64,000 nucleotides of DNA from Kitasatospora sp. SolWspMP-SS2h (lineage in GTDB: Bacteria > Actinomycetota > Actinomycetes > Streptomycetales > Streptomycetaceae): assembly GCF_003259315.1 (NCBI RefSeq), contig NZ_QLLT01000008.1, positions 124,001-188,000 of the forward strand, read 5' to 3'. The notes below the pieces were generated by a model. It saw only the letters and a program-made list of their open reading frames with translations. It made no database searches and was not told the origin of the DNA. This document shows, in pieces, positions 18,089 through 28,790 of the stretch. The number at the start of each line of letters is the position of its first letter. The first letter of the stretch is position 1. A program made the translations under genes and the position numbers.

Positions 18089-18117
18089 GCAAAAGGCAGT
18101 TGGACGGAACCTGTCAA
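18089..18117 (-). promoter_or_regulatory. Candidate promoter of the GH3 gene
   Basis: Read on the minus strand: TTGACA (18117-18112), 17 bases, TTTTGC (18094-18089). The -35 box is a perfect consensus. This would give a leader of about 230 bases that contains the operator. Confidence 0.45.
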
Positions 18118-18252
18118 CACCGGTGACCGAGGTGGCGGAAAACGTCCGCCGGACACCGCCGACCGGCCCCCGGGCCCGGCGCCCGCCACCCGACCCCCAC
18201 CGCTCCGGGGCCGCGGACCGGGGGTGCCGCGAGGCGTGCGCGGGGCAGGTGT

Positions 18253-20934
18253 TCAGCGGCCGTACCTGCGGCGGGCCTCGGTGACGGTCCCGGCCTTGAC
18301 GTCGCCGCGCCGGGCGAGGGCGGCCAGGGCGGCGACCACGACCGATTCGGGGTCGACGCCGAAGTGGCGGCGGACGTCCTCGCGGGTGCCGGAGAGGCCG
18401 AAGCCGTCGGTGCCGATGGAGTTCCAGTCCTGCGGGACCCACTGGGCGATCTGGTCGGGCACCGCGCGCATCCAGTCGCTGACCGCCAGCACCGGCCCGG
18501 GGGCGCCCGCGAGGGCGCGGGTGACGTACGGGGTGCGCTCCTCGCCGCGCAGCAGTGCGTCGTCGCAGGCCAGCGCGTCGCGCCGGAGCTCGTTCCAGGA
18601 GGTGGCGGACCAGACGTCGGCGGCCACGCCCCAGTCGTCGGCGAGCAGGCGCCGGGCGTCCAGGGCCCAGTGCACGGCGGTGCCGGAGGCCAGCAGTTGC
18701 AGGCGGGGCGGGGCGTCGTGCCCGGGGAGGGGCCCGGCCTCCCGGTAGCGGTACAGGCCCTTGACGATTCCCTCCTCGACGCCGGGACGCTGCGGCATCG
18801 GCGGCTGCGCCTTGGTCTCGTTGTAGACCGTCAGGTAGTAGAAGACGTCCTCGGGGTTCGGCCCGTACATCCGGCGCAGGCCGTCGCGGACGATCACGGC
18901 CAGCTCGTAGGCGAAGGCCGGGTCGTAGGAGCGGGCGGCGGGGTTGGTCGAGGCGATCAGGTGGGAGTGCCCGTCGGCGTGCTGCAGGCCCTCGCCGGTC
19001 ATGGTGGTGCGGCCGGCGGTGGCGCCGATCAGGAAGCCGCGGCCGAGCTGGTCGGCGAGGGCCCACATCTGGTCAGCGGTGCGCTGCCAGCCGAACATCG
19101 AGTAGAAGATGTAGAAGGGGATCATCGGCTCGCCGTGCGTGGCGTAGGCGGTGGCGGCGGCGGTGAAGGCGGCCATCGAACCGGCCTCGGTGATGCCCTC
19201 GTTGAGGATCTGGCCGTCGCGGGCCTCGGTGTAGGCGAGCAGTTGGCCGCGGTCGACGGGCTCGTAGGTCTGGCCGAGCGGCGAGTAGATCCCGTGCTTG
19301 GGGAAGAGCGACTCCATGCCGAAGGTGCGGGCCTCGTCGGGGACGACCGGCACCCAGCGGGCGCCGGTGGCCGGGTCGCGCATCAGGTCCTTGACCAGGC
19401 GGACGAAGGCCATGGTGGTGGCGATCTCCTGGCTGCCGGAGCCCTTGGCGAGCGCGTCGAAGGGCGCGGCGGGCGGCTCGGGCAGGGCCGGGACGGGGTG
19501 CAGGCGGCGGGCGGGCGCGGGACCGCCGAGGGCGGCGCGGCGCTCGTGCAGGTAGCGGACCTCGGGCGAGTCGGCGCCGGGGTGGCCGTAGGGGACCGGG
19601 CCGTCGTCCAGGGCGCGGTCGGGGATCGGCAGCTCCAGCAGGTCGCGCATGGCGCGGAACTCGGCGGTGGAGAGCTTCTTCATCTGGTGGTTGGCGTTGC
19701 GCGAGGCGAAGCCGTCGCCCAGGGTGTGGCCCTTGACGGTCTGGGCGAGGACCACGGTCGGGGCGCCGCGGTGCGCCAGGGCCGCGCGGTAGGCGGCGTG
19801 TACCTTGCGGGGCTCGTGGCCGGCCCGGGAGGAGTGGAAGCAGTCGAGGATCGTCGCGTCGTCCAACCGGTCCGCGATGCGGGCCAGTTCGGGGTCGGCA
19901 CCGAAGAAGTGGGCCCGGATGTAGGCGGCGTCGCGGACGGCGTAGGTCTGCACCTGGGCGTCGGGGACCTCGCGCAGGCGCTGGAGGAGGGCGCCGGTGG
20001 TGTCGAGGGCGAACAGGGCGTCCCAGGAGCGGCCCCACAGCGCCTTCACCACGTTCCAGCCGGCGGCGCGGAACTGCGCCTCCAGCTCCTGCACGATCTT
20101 GAAGTTGGCCCGGACCGGGCCGTCGAGGCGCTGCAGGTTGCAGTTGACGACGAAGGTCAGGTTGTCCAGGCCGTCCCGGCCGGCCAGGGCGAGGGCCGCG
20201 GTGGACTCGGGTTCGTCCATCTCGCCGTCGCCGAGGAAGGCCCACACGTGGGAGGCGGAGGTGTCCTTGATGCCGCGGTGGTGCAGGTAGCGGTTGAAGC
20301 GGGCCTGGTGGATGGCGGAGAGCGGGCCGAGGCCCATCGAGACGGTCGGGAACTCCCACAGCCAGGGCAGGCGGCGCGGGTGCGGGTACGAGGGCAGGCC
20401 GCCGGGTCCGGTCTCCTGGCGGAACCGGTCGAGGTCGGACTCGGTGAGCCGCCCGTCGAGGAACGCCCGCGCGTAGATGCCGGGCGAGGCGTGGCCCTGG
20501 ACGTAGAGCTGGTCGCCGGAGCCGTCGGCCTTGCCTCGGAAGAAGTACTGGAAGCCGGTCTCGTAGAGCCAGGCGGCGGAGGCGTAGGTGGCGAGGTGGC
20601 CGCCGAGGCCGTGGCGGCTGCCCCGGGTGACCATGGCGGCCGCGTTCCAGCGGTTCCAGGCGGTGATGCGCGCGTCGAGCGCCTCGTCACCGGGCAGGGC
20701 GGGCTCGGCGGCGGTGGGGATGGTGTTGAGGTGGTCGGTCTCCAGCGGGCGCGGCGCGGGCAGGCCGGTGCGCTCGGCGTGCTCCAGGGTGCGGCGCAGC
20801 AGGTAGCCGGCGCGGCGCGGGCCGGCCGCGGCGGCCACGGCGTCGAGCGAGGCGGCCCACTCGGCGGTCTCCTCGGCGTCCCGGTCGGGCAACTGGTCCA
20901 GGGCGCTGGGGGCGGGGGTGGGGAGGTCGGACAT
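18253..20934 (-). CDS. aceE: Pyruvate dehydrogenase E1 component, homodimeric type
   Basis: An 893-residue cytoplasmic thiamine-diphosphate enzyme that decarboxylates pyruvate and passes the acetyl group to the lipoyl E2 protein. The TPP/Mg motif is FLGDGEMDEPES near residue 231 with a following NCNLQRLDGPVR. The N-terminal DHLNTIP, the TRGSRHGLGGHL segment and the length all fit the AceE family. ATG 20934 has GAGAGG upstream. No E2 or E3 gene is adjacent, as is usual in streptomycetes. A GntR gene lies 220 bases upstream on the same strand, with a palindromic site between the two. Confidence 0.95.
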   Translation of the reverse strand: MSDLPTPAPSALDQLPDRDAEETAEWAASLDAVAAAAGPRRAGYLLRRTLEHAERTGLPAPRPLETDHLNTIPTAAEPALPGDEALDARITAWNRWNAAAMVTRGSRHGLGGHLATYASAAWLYETGFQYFFRGKADGSGDQLYVQGHASPGIYARAFLDGRLTESDLDRFRQETGPGGLPSYPHPRRLPWLWEFPTVSMGLGPLSAIHQARFNRYLHHRGIKDTSASHVWAFLGDGEMDEPESTAALALAGRDGLDNLTFVVNCNLQRLDGPVRANFKIVQELEAQFRAAGWNVVKALWGRSWDALFALDTTGALLQRLREVPDAQVQTYAVRDAAYIRAHFFGADPELARIADRLDDATILDCFHSSRAGHEPRKVHAAYRAALAHRGAPTVVLAQTVKGHTLGDGFASRNANHQMKKLSTAEFRAMRDLLELPIPDRALDDGPVPYGHPGADSPEVRYLHERRAALGGPAPARRLHPVPALPEPPAAPFDALAKGSGSQEIATTMAFVRLVKDLMRDPATGARWVPVVPDEARTFGMESLFPKHGIYSPLGQTYEPVDRGQLLAYTEARDGQILNEGITEAGSMAAFTAAATAYATHGEPMIPFYIFYSMFGWQRTADQMWALADQLGRGFLIGATAGRTTMTGEGLQHADGHSHLIASTNPAARSYDPAFAYELAVIVRDGLRRMYGPNPEDVFYYLTVYNETKAQPPMPQRPGVEEGIVKGLYRYREAGPLPGHDAPPRLQLLASGTAVHWALDARRLLADDWGVAADVWSATSWNELRRDALACDDALLRGEERTPYVTRALAGAPGPVLAVSDWMRAVPDQIAQWVPQDWNSIGTDGFGLSGTREDVRRHFGVDPESVVVAALAALARRGDVKAGTVTEARRRYGR

Positions 20935-21079
20935 GGCGGTTGCCTCTCGGGCGGGCTGTGCGGGCGGGTGCCCGGTCGGAGAAGCTCCATCGGCCCCGGT
21001 CGACGGCGGGAGCCTGCTTCCATCGGTGCGGCCGACGGGGAGCGAGGCGTTCCGGGGGAGCTTGCCGCCACTCTAGCTC

Positions 21080-21096
21080 TGATCGATGATCGATCA
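21080..21096. promoter_or_regulatory. Palindromic GntR-type operator before aceE
   Basis: TGATCGAT-G-ATCGATCA is a perfect inverted repeat with 8-bp arms and one central base, in an AT-richer spot between the GntR stop (21155) and the aceE start (20934). The FCD-type GntR protein encoded next door is the natural candidate to bind it. Confidence 0.6.
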
Positions 21097-21154
21097 AATG
21101 GTGGCGACGAAGTCGGCACGCAGTGCCACTCCGACACCGCCCCGGCCGCGTCGA

Positions 21155-21799
21155 TCAGGCACGGGGTGCACAGTCGAGCACGTGCTCCCTGACCAGTTCG
21201 CCCACCCGCGGATCGCGCTGCCGGAGCGCCTCCAGGACCGCCTCGTGCTCCTCGGCGTACGAGGGCTGGCGGGCGCCCAACCAGCGGATCGACAGCGCCG
21301 CCCACACCTCGATCCCCAGTGACTCCCAGGTGTGCAGCAGCACGCTGTTGCCCGAAGCCCGCACCAGTTCGCGGTGGAAGGCCACGGTGTGGCGCACCTG
21401 CGCCCGGATGTCGAGGCTGCGGTCGGCCGTGCGGAGCGCCGCCGTCTCGGACTCCAGAGCCGCCATCAGGGCGGCGCCCGCCGCGGGGTCCGCTGCCGCA
21501 CGCCGGGCGGCCGTTTCGGCGGCCAACTGCTCCAGCCCCGCGCGCACCGGGTAGATCTCCTCCAGGTCCGCGGCGGTGAGTACCCGCACCCTGACGCCCT
21601 TGTTGGGGGAGGACTCGATCAGCCGCAGCATCTCCAACTCGCGCAGTGCCTCGCGCACCGGGGCCTGGCTGACCTCGAGCTCCGCGGCGATGCCGCGCTC
21701 CACGATCCGCTCGCCCGGCTTCCAGCGGCCACTGACGATGCCCTCGACGATGTGCCCGCGGATCTGCTCCCGCAGGGAGAGGACGACCGGAAGGGACAT
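21155..21799 (-). CDS. GntR-family regulator, FCD type
   Basis: A 214-residue transcription factor. Residues 1-70 form the winged helix-turn-helix (LREQIRGHIVEGIVSGRWKP, AELEVSQAPVREALRELEML). Residues 80-205 match the FCD ligand-binding domain (DLEEIYPVRAGLEQLA, HTVAFHRELVRASGN), which senses small carboxylates in family members such as PdhR, FadR or LldR. ATG 21799 follows GCAGGAG. Gene order suggests it controls aceE through the palindrome at 21080-21096, as PdhR does in enterobacteria; this is inference. Confidence 0.88.
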   Translation of the reverse strand: MSLPVVLSLREQIRGHIVEGIVSGRWKPGERIVERGIAAELEVSQAPVREALRELEMLRLIESSPNKGVRVRVLTAADLEEIYPVRAGLEQLAAETAARRAAADPAAGAALMAALESETAALRTADRSLDIRAQVRHTVAFHRELVRASGNSVLLHTWESLGIEVWAALSIRWLGARQPSYAEEHEAVLEALRQRDPRVGELVREHVLDCAPRA

Positions 21800-22093
21800 G
21801 TGCACTCCTGCTGCTCGCCTCGGCCGCCGCCACGCGGCGCCCGCCCGGGACGCGGACGGACTGCCACACGATACGGGCCCGCCCGGCCTCGCGCGTACTG
21901 CCCCGGGCCGCCCCGACCGGCCCGTACCCGCCCTCCTGCCCACACCGCCGGCCGGGCCGCGGCCCCGGGCCCGTCCTCTCCGATGGTAGGGCGGGGGTCC
22001 CCGGTACGCTCCCCCCGACCGCGGAGACGCGCGGGAGGGCGGGAGTGCGACGCCGGCGGGGTCACCGCTGAGGACGAGCGACTGCGCAGGCGG

Positions 22094-22447
22094 TTACCGG
22101 AACTCGTGCACCAGCTGGATGGCGCCGACGAGGTGGGTGTTGAACTCGTCCAGTTCCTCGGCGGGGACCCAGAGTTCGAGGATGGTCCGGCCGCCCGCCT
22201 GCCGGACGGGGTAGCGGCGCAGGAACTCCGACTCGACCTCGAAGCGGGTCACGAACCCGGCGCCGTCGTGCTTGACGTTCCAGTCCCGCGCGATCCGGAT
22301 CGCGTAGTCCTCGTTGAGGACCGGGTAGAAGATCGGCTGCTCGGGCAGGCGGGGCGGCCAGGCGCGCCAGTTCAGCTCGCGGACCAGCTCCAGTTCCCCG
22401 GGGCCGGTGGGTCGCCACAGGGTCGTCGTCGGACGCTCGCTGGTCAT
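22094..22447 (-). CDS. ADP-ribosylation/crystallin J1-type small protein
   Basis: A 117-residue soluble protein beginning MTSERPTTTLWRPTGPGEL. I recognise a conserved actinobacterial family (WPPRLPEQPIFYPVLNEDYA, WVPAEELDEFNTHLVG) usually annotated as ADP-ribosylation/crystallin J1, although it lacks the length of a real ADP-ribosyl hydrolase. The sequence is compact with no membrane segment. The function is unknown. The surrounding genes give no clue. Confidence 0.8.
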   Translation of the reverse strand: MTSERPTTTLWRPTGPGELELVRELNWRAWPPRLPEQPIFYPVLNEDYAIRIARDWNVKHDGAGFVTRFEVESEFLRRYPVRQAGGRTILELWVPAEELDEFNTHLVGAIQLVHEFR

Positions 22448-22589
22448 GGGGGCTGCTCTCCGCGCTCGGCCGGGCCGCCGGTGCGGCTCGGGGGAGAGCG
22501 GACGCTACCGGTGCCACGGGCCCTCCGGCCACCGGGTTTCGGGCCGGGGCGGGTCCACCGGGTGGAGGGCGGCGGGCGGCGGGCGCGGG

Positions 22590-23936
22590 TCAGAGGAGTC
22601 GGCGCGGGGCGACGGCCGGGGCGGGGTCGTCGGGGTGGCGGTGCGGGTGGAGGAGGGCGGTGGCGGTGCGGAGCCTGGCGGCGGTGCGGGTGGGGAGGAC
22701 GAGGGTGTAGAGGTGGCCTTCGCCACGGGGGCCCTCGACGAGCCAGGAGGTCCACGGGAGTTGGAGGGTCGCGGCGGGGCTGAAGGCGATCGGGCGGTGG
22801 CCGGCCAGGGGGAGGTCCTGGAGGCCGAGGCGGCACCAGCTGGAGATGGTGAGGGTGCGGCGGGCGGGGTCGAAGCCGGCCGGGACGCAGTCGGTGACGC
22901 GGTCGCGGCCGATCGTGTCGAGGAAGCGCAGGTTGCTCCGGACGCTGAGGTGCTTCTCGGTGAACTCCTCGACGGCGGTGCGCAGTTCGGCGGCGTACCG
23001 GGCGGGCTCGGTGCCGGGGCGGTAGGGCAGCCGGATCTCGCCGAGCAGGTTGCCGAGGGTGCCGTCGGGCAGGCCGAGGACGCGGCGGAGGTTGACCGGC
23101 ATGGTGAGCGTCTGCTCCTCGTCGCCCGCGCCGTCGAGTTCGCGCAGGACGTGCAGCAGGTGGGCGCAGAGCGCGTCGTTGGCGGAGAGGCGGCGGCCGG
23201 CCCCGGTGCTGTACGCGGTGCGCAGGCGGTCGGTCTCGGCGGGGGAGAACCAGACCTGGACGGTGCGGTTGGCGAGCGAGGCGCCGGCGACGGCGCGGCG
23301 CAGTTCGGCGGCCTCGGCGGGATCGGGCAGCCGCAGCGCGGGGGTGCCGCAGTCCTCGGCGGGGAGGTGGGCGTCGAGTTGGAGGTCCCGGTCGGCGGCG
23401 CGGAGGACCTCGGGGAGGGCGGTGCCCTCGGTGCACGCGGACCAGGTGCGCATCAGCAGGGCGAAGGTCTGCATGTCGCCGACGGCGTGGTGCCAGGAGA
23501 CGCCGAGGGCGGCGGCGCCGTCGGCGAGCCGGTTGAGGCGGACGGTGAGCAGCGGCAGCGGTTCGCGGCGGGCCCGGCCGGCCCGGACGTGGTCGACCAG
23601 GCCGTTGGCGGGCAGGGCCATCCGGTCGAGGGCCTCGGTGAGGGTGTAGGGGGCGTCGGCGACGGTGAAGGGGACGCCGGAGTCGTCGGGGTCGATCCAG
23701 AGGCCGCCGCCGCCGTCGGTGCGCAGCCGGCCGGCGAACTCGGGGAGGTGGCCGAGGGCGCGGGCGAGGCCGTCGGCGAGGGCGTCGGGGTCGAGCGGTC
23801 GGTCGTGGAAGAAGACCACGGAGACGGGCAGGTCGGCGAGGAGCAAGTCGCCGACGGAGCAGCGGACGGGCCCGGGGCCGGGGCCGCCGGCCCGGACGGT
23901 GCGGATCTCGGTGTCGGACGTCAGCGTGCCGGTCAT
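22590..23936 (-). CDS. BAHD-like acyltransferase
   Basis: A 448-residue protein resembling the BAHD/transferase family of CoA-dependent acyltransferases. The catalytic motif HHAVGD (HHxxxD) lies near residue 146 in VSWHHAVGDMQTF. The second half has NDALCAHLLHVL and MPVNLRRVLGLP, matching the family's second chloramphenicol-acetyltransferase-like half. The plant DFGWG motif is not present; LTISSWCRLGLQDLPLA occupies that place. ATG 23936 has GGGAGGGG upstream. Such enzymes acylate alcohols or amines of specialised metabolites, but no biosynthetic cluster is nearby. Confidence 0.75.
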   Translation of the reverse strand: MTGTLTSDTEIRTVRAGGPGPGPVRCSVGDLLLADLPVSVVFFHDRPLDPDALADGLARALGHLPEFAGRLRTDGGGGLWIDPDDSGVPFTVADAPYTLTEALDRMALPANGLVDHVRAGRARREPLPLLTVRLNRLADGAAALGVSWHHAVGDMQTFALLMRTWSACTEGTALPEVLRAADRDLQLDAHLPAEDCGTPALRLPDPAEAAELRRAVAGASLANRTVQVWFSPAETDRLRTAYSTGAGRRLSANDALCAHLLHVLRELDGAGDEEQTLTMPVNLRRVLGLPDGTLGNLLGEIRLPYRPGTEPARYAAELRTAVEEFTEKHLSVRSNLRFLDTIGRDRVTDCVPAGFDPARRTLTISSWCRLGLQDLPLAGHRPIAFSPAATLQLPWTSWLVEGPRGEGHLYTLVLPTRTAARLRTATALLHPHRHPDDPAPAVAPRRLL

Positions 23937-24252
23937 GCCGGTCCCCTCCCTGGAGTGACGGGGGAACGATAGGGGCCCGCGGGCGGCGGAAACCAGAGGT
24001 GCCCGAACGGTCGGTTCCGCTTCGCACGGGTATGTGGCGTTTCTCATACTCGTGACCGAAAAGGCGGAAAAGGGGTGGGGTGCGGTTTTCGTCCCCGGTC
24101 GAGCACTGGCTCGGAGGGGCGAAACGAAGGCGATCTGCGGATAAAGATCATGTAATCAACGGAAGCAGACCCTATCATCGCGATGAAACCAAGGCGATCC
24201 CCTGGCTTCCGCCTCGGCCCGCTGCGGAAACAGTGGGGGTTACGGTTCCGGC
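23937..24252. other. Divergent promoter region, acyltransferase/permease
   Basis: 316 bases between divergent starts. The segment 24120-24190 is notably AT-rich for this genome and holds a possible -10 box TATCAT (24173-24178) facing the permease, without a clear -35. No gene was seen. Confidence 0.35.
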
Positions 24253-25812
24253 ATGGTTCAGCTCCACAACCGCCCGAGCCCTGGCGCCGACGCCGCCGCC
24301 AGTGCCCCCGGGGGCGTCCGCTCCAAGGGCCTCGACAGCAACTCGGTGGGCCTGCTCGGCAACGCGGTGATCGGCGTGTCCACCGTAGCCCCGGTGTACT
24401 GCCTGACCACCACCCTGGGCACCACCGTGGCCGCCGTCGGCCTCCAGATGCCGGCCCTCTTCCTGGCCGGCTTCCTGCCGATGATGCTGGTGGCCTTCGC
24501 CTACCGGGAGCTGAACAAGGCGATCCCGGACAGCGGCACCTCGTTCACCTGGACGGTCAAGGCGTTCGGCCCCAAGGTCGGCTGGATGTGCGGCTGGGGC
24601 CTGGTGATCGCCACCATCATCGTGCTGTCCAACCTGGCGGGCGTCGCCACCGAGTACCTGTACCTGCTGCTGGGCGAGATCACCCGCAGCGACTCGGTGG
24701 CCGCGCTCAACGACGACAAGCTGATCCACGTGGCCACCTGCCTGGCCCTGATCGCGGTCGCCACCCTGATCAGCTACCGCGGCATGACCGCCACCAAGGG
24801 CGTCCAGTACGCCCTGGTGGGACTGCAGTTGGCGGTGCTCGGACTGTTCGGGGTGATGGCGATCGCCAAGGCCACCGGCCACGGCGCGGCCGGCTCGCTG
24901 GACTTCTCCTGGAGCTGGCTCGACCCGTTCCAGGCCGGCTCGTTCACCTCCTTCGTGGCGGGCCTGTCGCTCTCGCTCTTCATGTACTGGGGCTGGGACG
25001 CCTGCCTGAGCGCCAACGAGGAGACCGGCGGCAGCGAGAAGACCCCCGGCCGGGCCGCGATGCTCGCCATGGCGGTGCTGGTCGGCTCCTACCTGTTCAC
25101 CGCCGTCGCGGTGCAGATGTACGCGGGCACCGGCACCACCGGCACCGGCCTGGGCAACCCGGAGACCTCCTCCAACGTGCTCGCCGTGCTGGCCGGCCCG
25201 GTGATGGGCACCGGCCTGGGCGTGCTGCTGTTCGTCGCGGTGCTGGCCTCCGCCTCCGCGAGCCTGCAGACCACCTTCATCCCGGTCAGCCGCACCGTGC
25301 TGGCGATGAGCGTGTACGAGGCGCTGCCCGCCTCCTTCACCACCGTCAACGAGCGCTACAAGACCCCCGGCCGGGCGATCGTCACCGCGGGCGTCGGCAC
25401 CGGCGTGTTCTACACCGTGATGACCCTGGTCAGCTCGCACGTGCTGGCCGACACCATCGCCGCGCTGACCCTGATGATCTGCTTCTACTACTCGCTGACC
25501 GCGTTCGCCTGCGCCTGGTACTTCCGCCGCGACCTGCGGGCCTCGGTCCGCGACGCGCTGCTCAAGTGCGTCCTCCCGCTGATCGGCGGGCTCACCCTGG
25601 CCGCGATCTTCGCCAAGTCGCTGGTCGACATGGCCGACCCCTCGTACGGCAGCGGCAGTTCGGTGTTCGGCGTCGGCTCGGTCTTCGTGGTCGGGGCCGG
25701 GCTGCTGGCCCTCGGGCTGGTGGTGATGGCCGTCATGATGCGCCGCAGCCCGGCGTTCTTCCGCGGCGAGGTGCTCACCCGGGACACCCCCGCCCTGGTC
25801 ATCCCCGACTGA
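24253..25812 (+). CDS. APC-family amino acid/amine permease
   Basis: A 519-residue inner-membrane transporter with about 12 hydrophobic segments. The first helix carries NAVIGVSTVAPVYCL, the unwound-helix region of the APC superfamily; YWGWDACLSANEETGGSEKTPGRA near residue 240 is the conserved stretch seen in amino acid and polyamine permeases. Substrate cannot be assigned. The ribosome site before the ATG is weak (GTGGGGG about 14 bases away). A strong terminator follows, so it is a single-gene unit. Confidence 0.85.
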   Translation: MVQLHNRPSPGADAAASAPGGVRSKGLDSNSVGLLGNAVIGVSTVAPVYCLTTTLGTTVAAVGLQMPALFLAGFLPMMLVAFAYRELNKAIPDSGTSFTWTVKAFGPKVGWMCGWGLVIATIIVLSNLAGVATEYLYLLLGEITRSDSVAALNDDKLIHVATCLALIAVATLISYRGMTATKGVQYALVGLQLAVLGLFGVMAIAKATGHGAAGSLDFSWSWLDPFQAGSFTSFVAGLSLSLFMYWGWDACLSANEETGGSEKTPGRAAMLAMAVLVGSYLFTAVAVQMYAGTGTTGTGLGNPETSSNVLAVLAGPVMGTGLGVLLFVAVLASASASLQTTFIPVSRTVLAMSVYEALPASFTTVNERYKTPGRAIVTAGVGTGVFYTVMTLVSSHVLADTIAALTLMICFYYSLTAFACAWYFRRDLRASVRDALLKCVLPLIGGLTLAAIFAKSLVDMADPSYGSGSSVFGVGSVFVVGAGLLALGLVVMAVMMRRSPAFFRGEVLTRDTPALVIPD

Positions 25813-25825
25813 GCCGGGGAGAGCG

Positions 25826-25863
25826 CGCGGAGGGCCCCGGAACGTGTTCCGGGGCCCTCCGCC
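25826..25863. terminator. Terminator after the permease gene
   Basis: GGAGGGCCCCGGAAC pairs perfectly with GTTCCGGGGCCCTCC around a two-base loop (25829-25860); the pairing extends one or two bases outward. It starts 14 bases after the permease stop. Confidence 0.88.
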
Positions 25864-25945
25864 GTACCCGGATCCGGTGCGCCGCACCCGATCCGGTGCA
25901 CGGTGCACGGCGCAGGGCGCCCGGCCCAGCGCGCGGTGCGCCCGG

Positions 25946-26596
25946 TCAGTACGCGACGGTGAAGCGCTCGCCGAGGTGCTTCGGGTGCTCGACCTCGTCC
26001 AGCAGCGCCACCGCGTAGTCCTCGGCGGAGATCCGGCTCTCGCCGTCGGCGCCGACCAGCAGGTCCTCCAGGCCCTCGCGGTAGCTGCCGGTGCGCTCGC
26101 CGGGGGCGATGGTGCCGGCCGGGGAGAGGTTGGTCCAGCGCAGGTCGGTGACGGTGCGCAGGTAGTCGAGCGCGTCGCCGTGGGCGTGCATGATCTGCAG
26201 CAGGAACTCCGGCAGGCCCTCGGCGTCCCAGACCCGCCTGCCGTCGGGGGTGCGCAGCGAGCCCGCGCCGCCCACCGTGACCAGCCGCGGGGCGTCGGCG
26301 CCCAGCGTGCGCAGCCCCGCCACCAGCGACTCGAAGGACGGCGCGATCAGCGCCTGGTGGCCCGGCCCGTCGCCGCCGCCGACCGCGCTGACCACCACGT
26401 CGGCGCCCTCGGCGTGCTCGGCCACCGAGGCCGGGTCGAGCACGTCGCCGACCGCCACGGTCAGCGCCGGGTGGGCGGCGGTCAGCTTGGCGGGGTCGCG
26501 GACCACGGCGGTCACGGTGTGGCCGCGGCGCAGCGCCTCGTCCAGCACGCGGGAGCCGATGGTGCCGGTGGCGCCGTACAGGGTGATGGTGCTCAT
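25946..26596 (-). CDS. NAD(P)-binding protein, atypical SDR/NmrA type
   Basis: A 216-residue soluble protein. The Rossmann glycine motif is GATGTIG at residues 8-14 (ITLYGATGTIGSRV), followed by VVRDPAKL and ADVVVSAVGG. It resembles the YwnB/BVR-B-like atypical short-chain dehydrogenases, which lack the classical YxxxK pair and may act as reductases or sensors. Its partner or substrate is unknown. It is divergent from the glyoxylate carboligase gene, 339 bases away. Confidence 0.85.
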   Translation of the reverse strand: MSTITLYGATGTIGSRVLDEALRRGHTVTAVVRDPAKLTAAHPALTVAVGDVLDPASVAEHAEGADVVVSAVGGGDGPGHQALIAPSFESLVAGLRTLGADAPRLVTVGGAGSLRTPDGRRVWDAEGLPEFLLQIMHAHGDALDYLRTVTDLRWTNLSPAGTIAPGERTGSYREGLEDLLVGADGESRISAEDYAVALLDEVEHPKHLGERFTVAY

Positions 26597-26630
26597 CGCG
26601 GGGGTGTCTCCTCTGGTGGGTCCGCTGCGG

Positions 26631-26670
26631 GTCGCCGGGTCGCCGGGTCGCCGGGTCGGCGGGTCGGCCG
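26631..26670. repeat. 8-bp tandem repeat array
   Basis: Three perfect GTCGCCGG units followed by two imperfect ones, 35 bases upstream of the SDR start codon. This is a second intergenic 8-bp array in the window, with a different unit from that at 7851. Confidence 0.8.
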
Positions 26671-26842
26671 GGGCGTGGTGGGCCCGCAGCTTGGCGTTTT
26701 CCGTCGACAGCACGACCGTACGGGCGTTCCGGGCAGGTGGGCGAGGTGCCGGGCCGACAGGGCCTGGTGAAAAACGGACAGCCGGTGGCGGCGGGGGAGC
26801 GGCCCCAGGGCGCGGCGCTGCAACGGTTTGTTGAAACGCACC

Positions 26843-26871
26843 TTGACGGCCCCGGCGCGGCCGCCTTAGCT
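26843..26871 (+). promoter_or_regulatory. Candidate gcl promoter
   Basis: TTGACG (26843-26848), 17 bases, TTAGCT (26866-26871). The inverted repeat at 26893-26913 would lie just downstream of the start point, fitting repression. Confidence 0.45.
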
Positions 26872-26892
26872 TGCTTTCGCATCCCAAAACTA

Positions 26893-26913
26893 TTCTTCCG
26901 CATCGCGGAAGAA
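26893..26913. promoter_or_regulatory. Perfect inverted repeat, gcl operator candidate
   Basis: TTCTTCCGC-ATC-GCGGAAGAA: 9-bp perfect arms and a 3-base centre, 23 bases before the gcl start. The shape suits IclR-family (AllR-like) regulators of glyoxylate metabolism, but no such gene is in the window. Confidence 0.65.
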
Positions 26914-26935
26914 GCGTCGACGGCAGGAGTAGCCG

Positions 26936-28717
<1,782 letters not shown>

Positions 28718-28731
28718 CCCCGGGCCGGGCC

Positions 28732-28790
28732 CGCCCCCTCACCGGCGGCCCCCCTCGTCGGCGGCCCGCCCCCCTCACCGGCGGGTCGGC
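28732..28790. repeat. Imperfect CCCCTC-CGGCGG repeats
   Basis: Three near copies of a CCCCTCACCGGCGG-type unit (28735, 28752, 28771) span the gap between gcl and the end of the mini membrane gene. The last copy includes that gene's stop codon. Confidence 0.5.

Larger units (their letters stand above)
17855..18252. other. GH3 leader and promoter region
   Basis: 398 bases without a convincing gene between the GH3 start and the aceE stop, both on the minus strand. It holds the LacI-like operator (17891-17904) and a promoter candidate (18089-18117). The rest shows open frames of shadow type only. Confidence 0.5.
26597..26935. other. Divergent intergenic region upstream of gcl
   Basis: 339 bases. 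It contains an 8-bp tandem array next to the SDR start, then a gcl promoter candidate (26843-26871) and a long perfect inverted repeat (26893-26913). No gene was seen. Confidence 0.5.
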
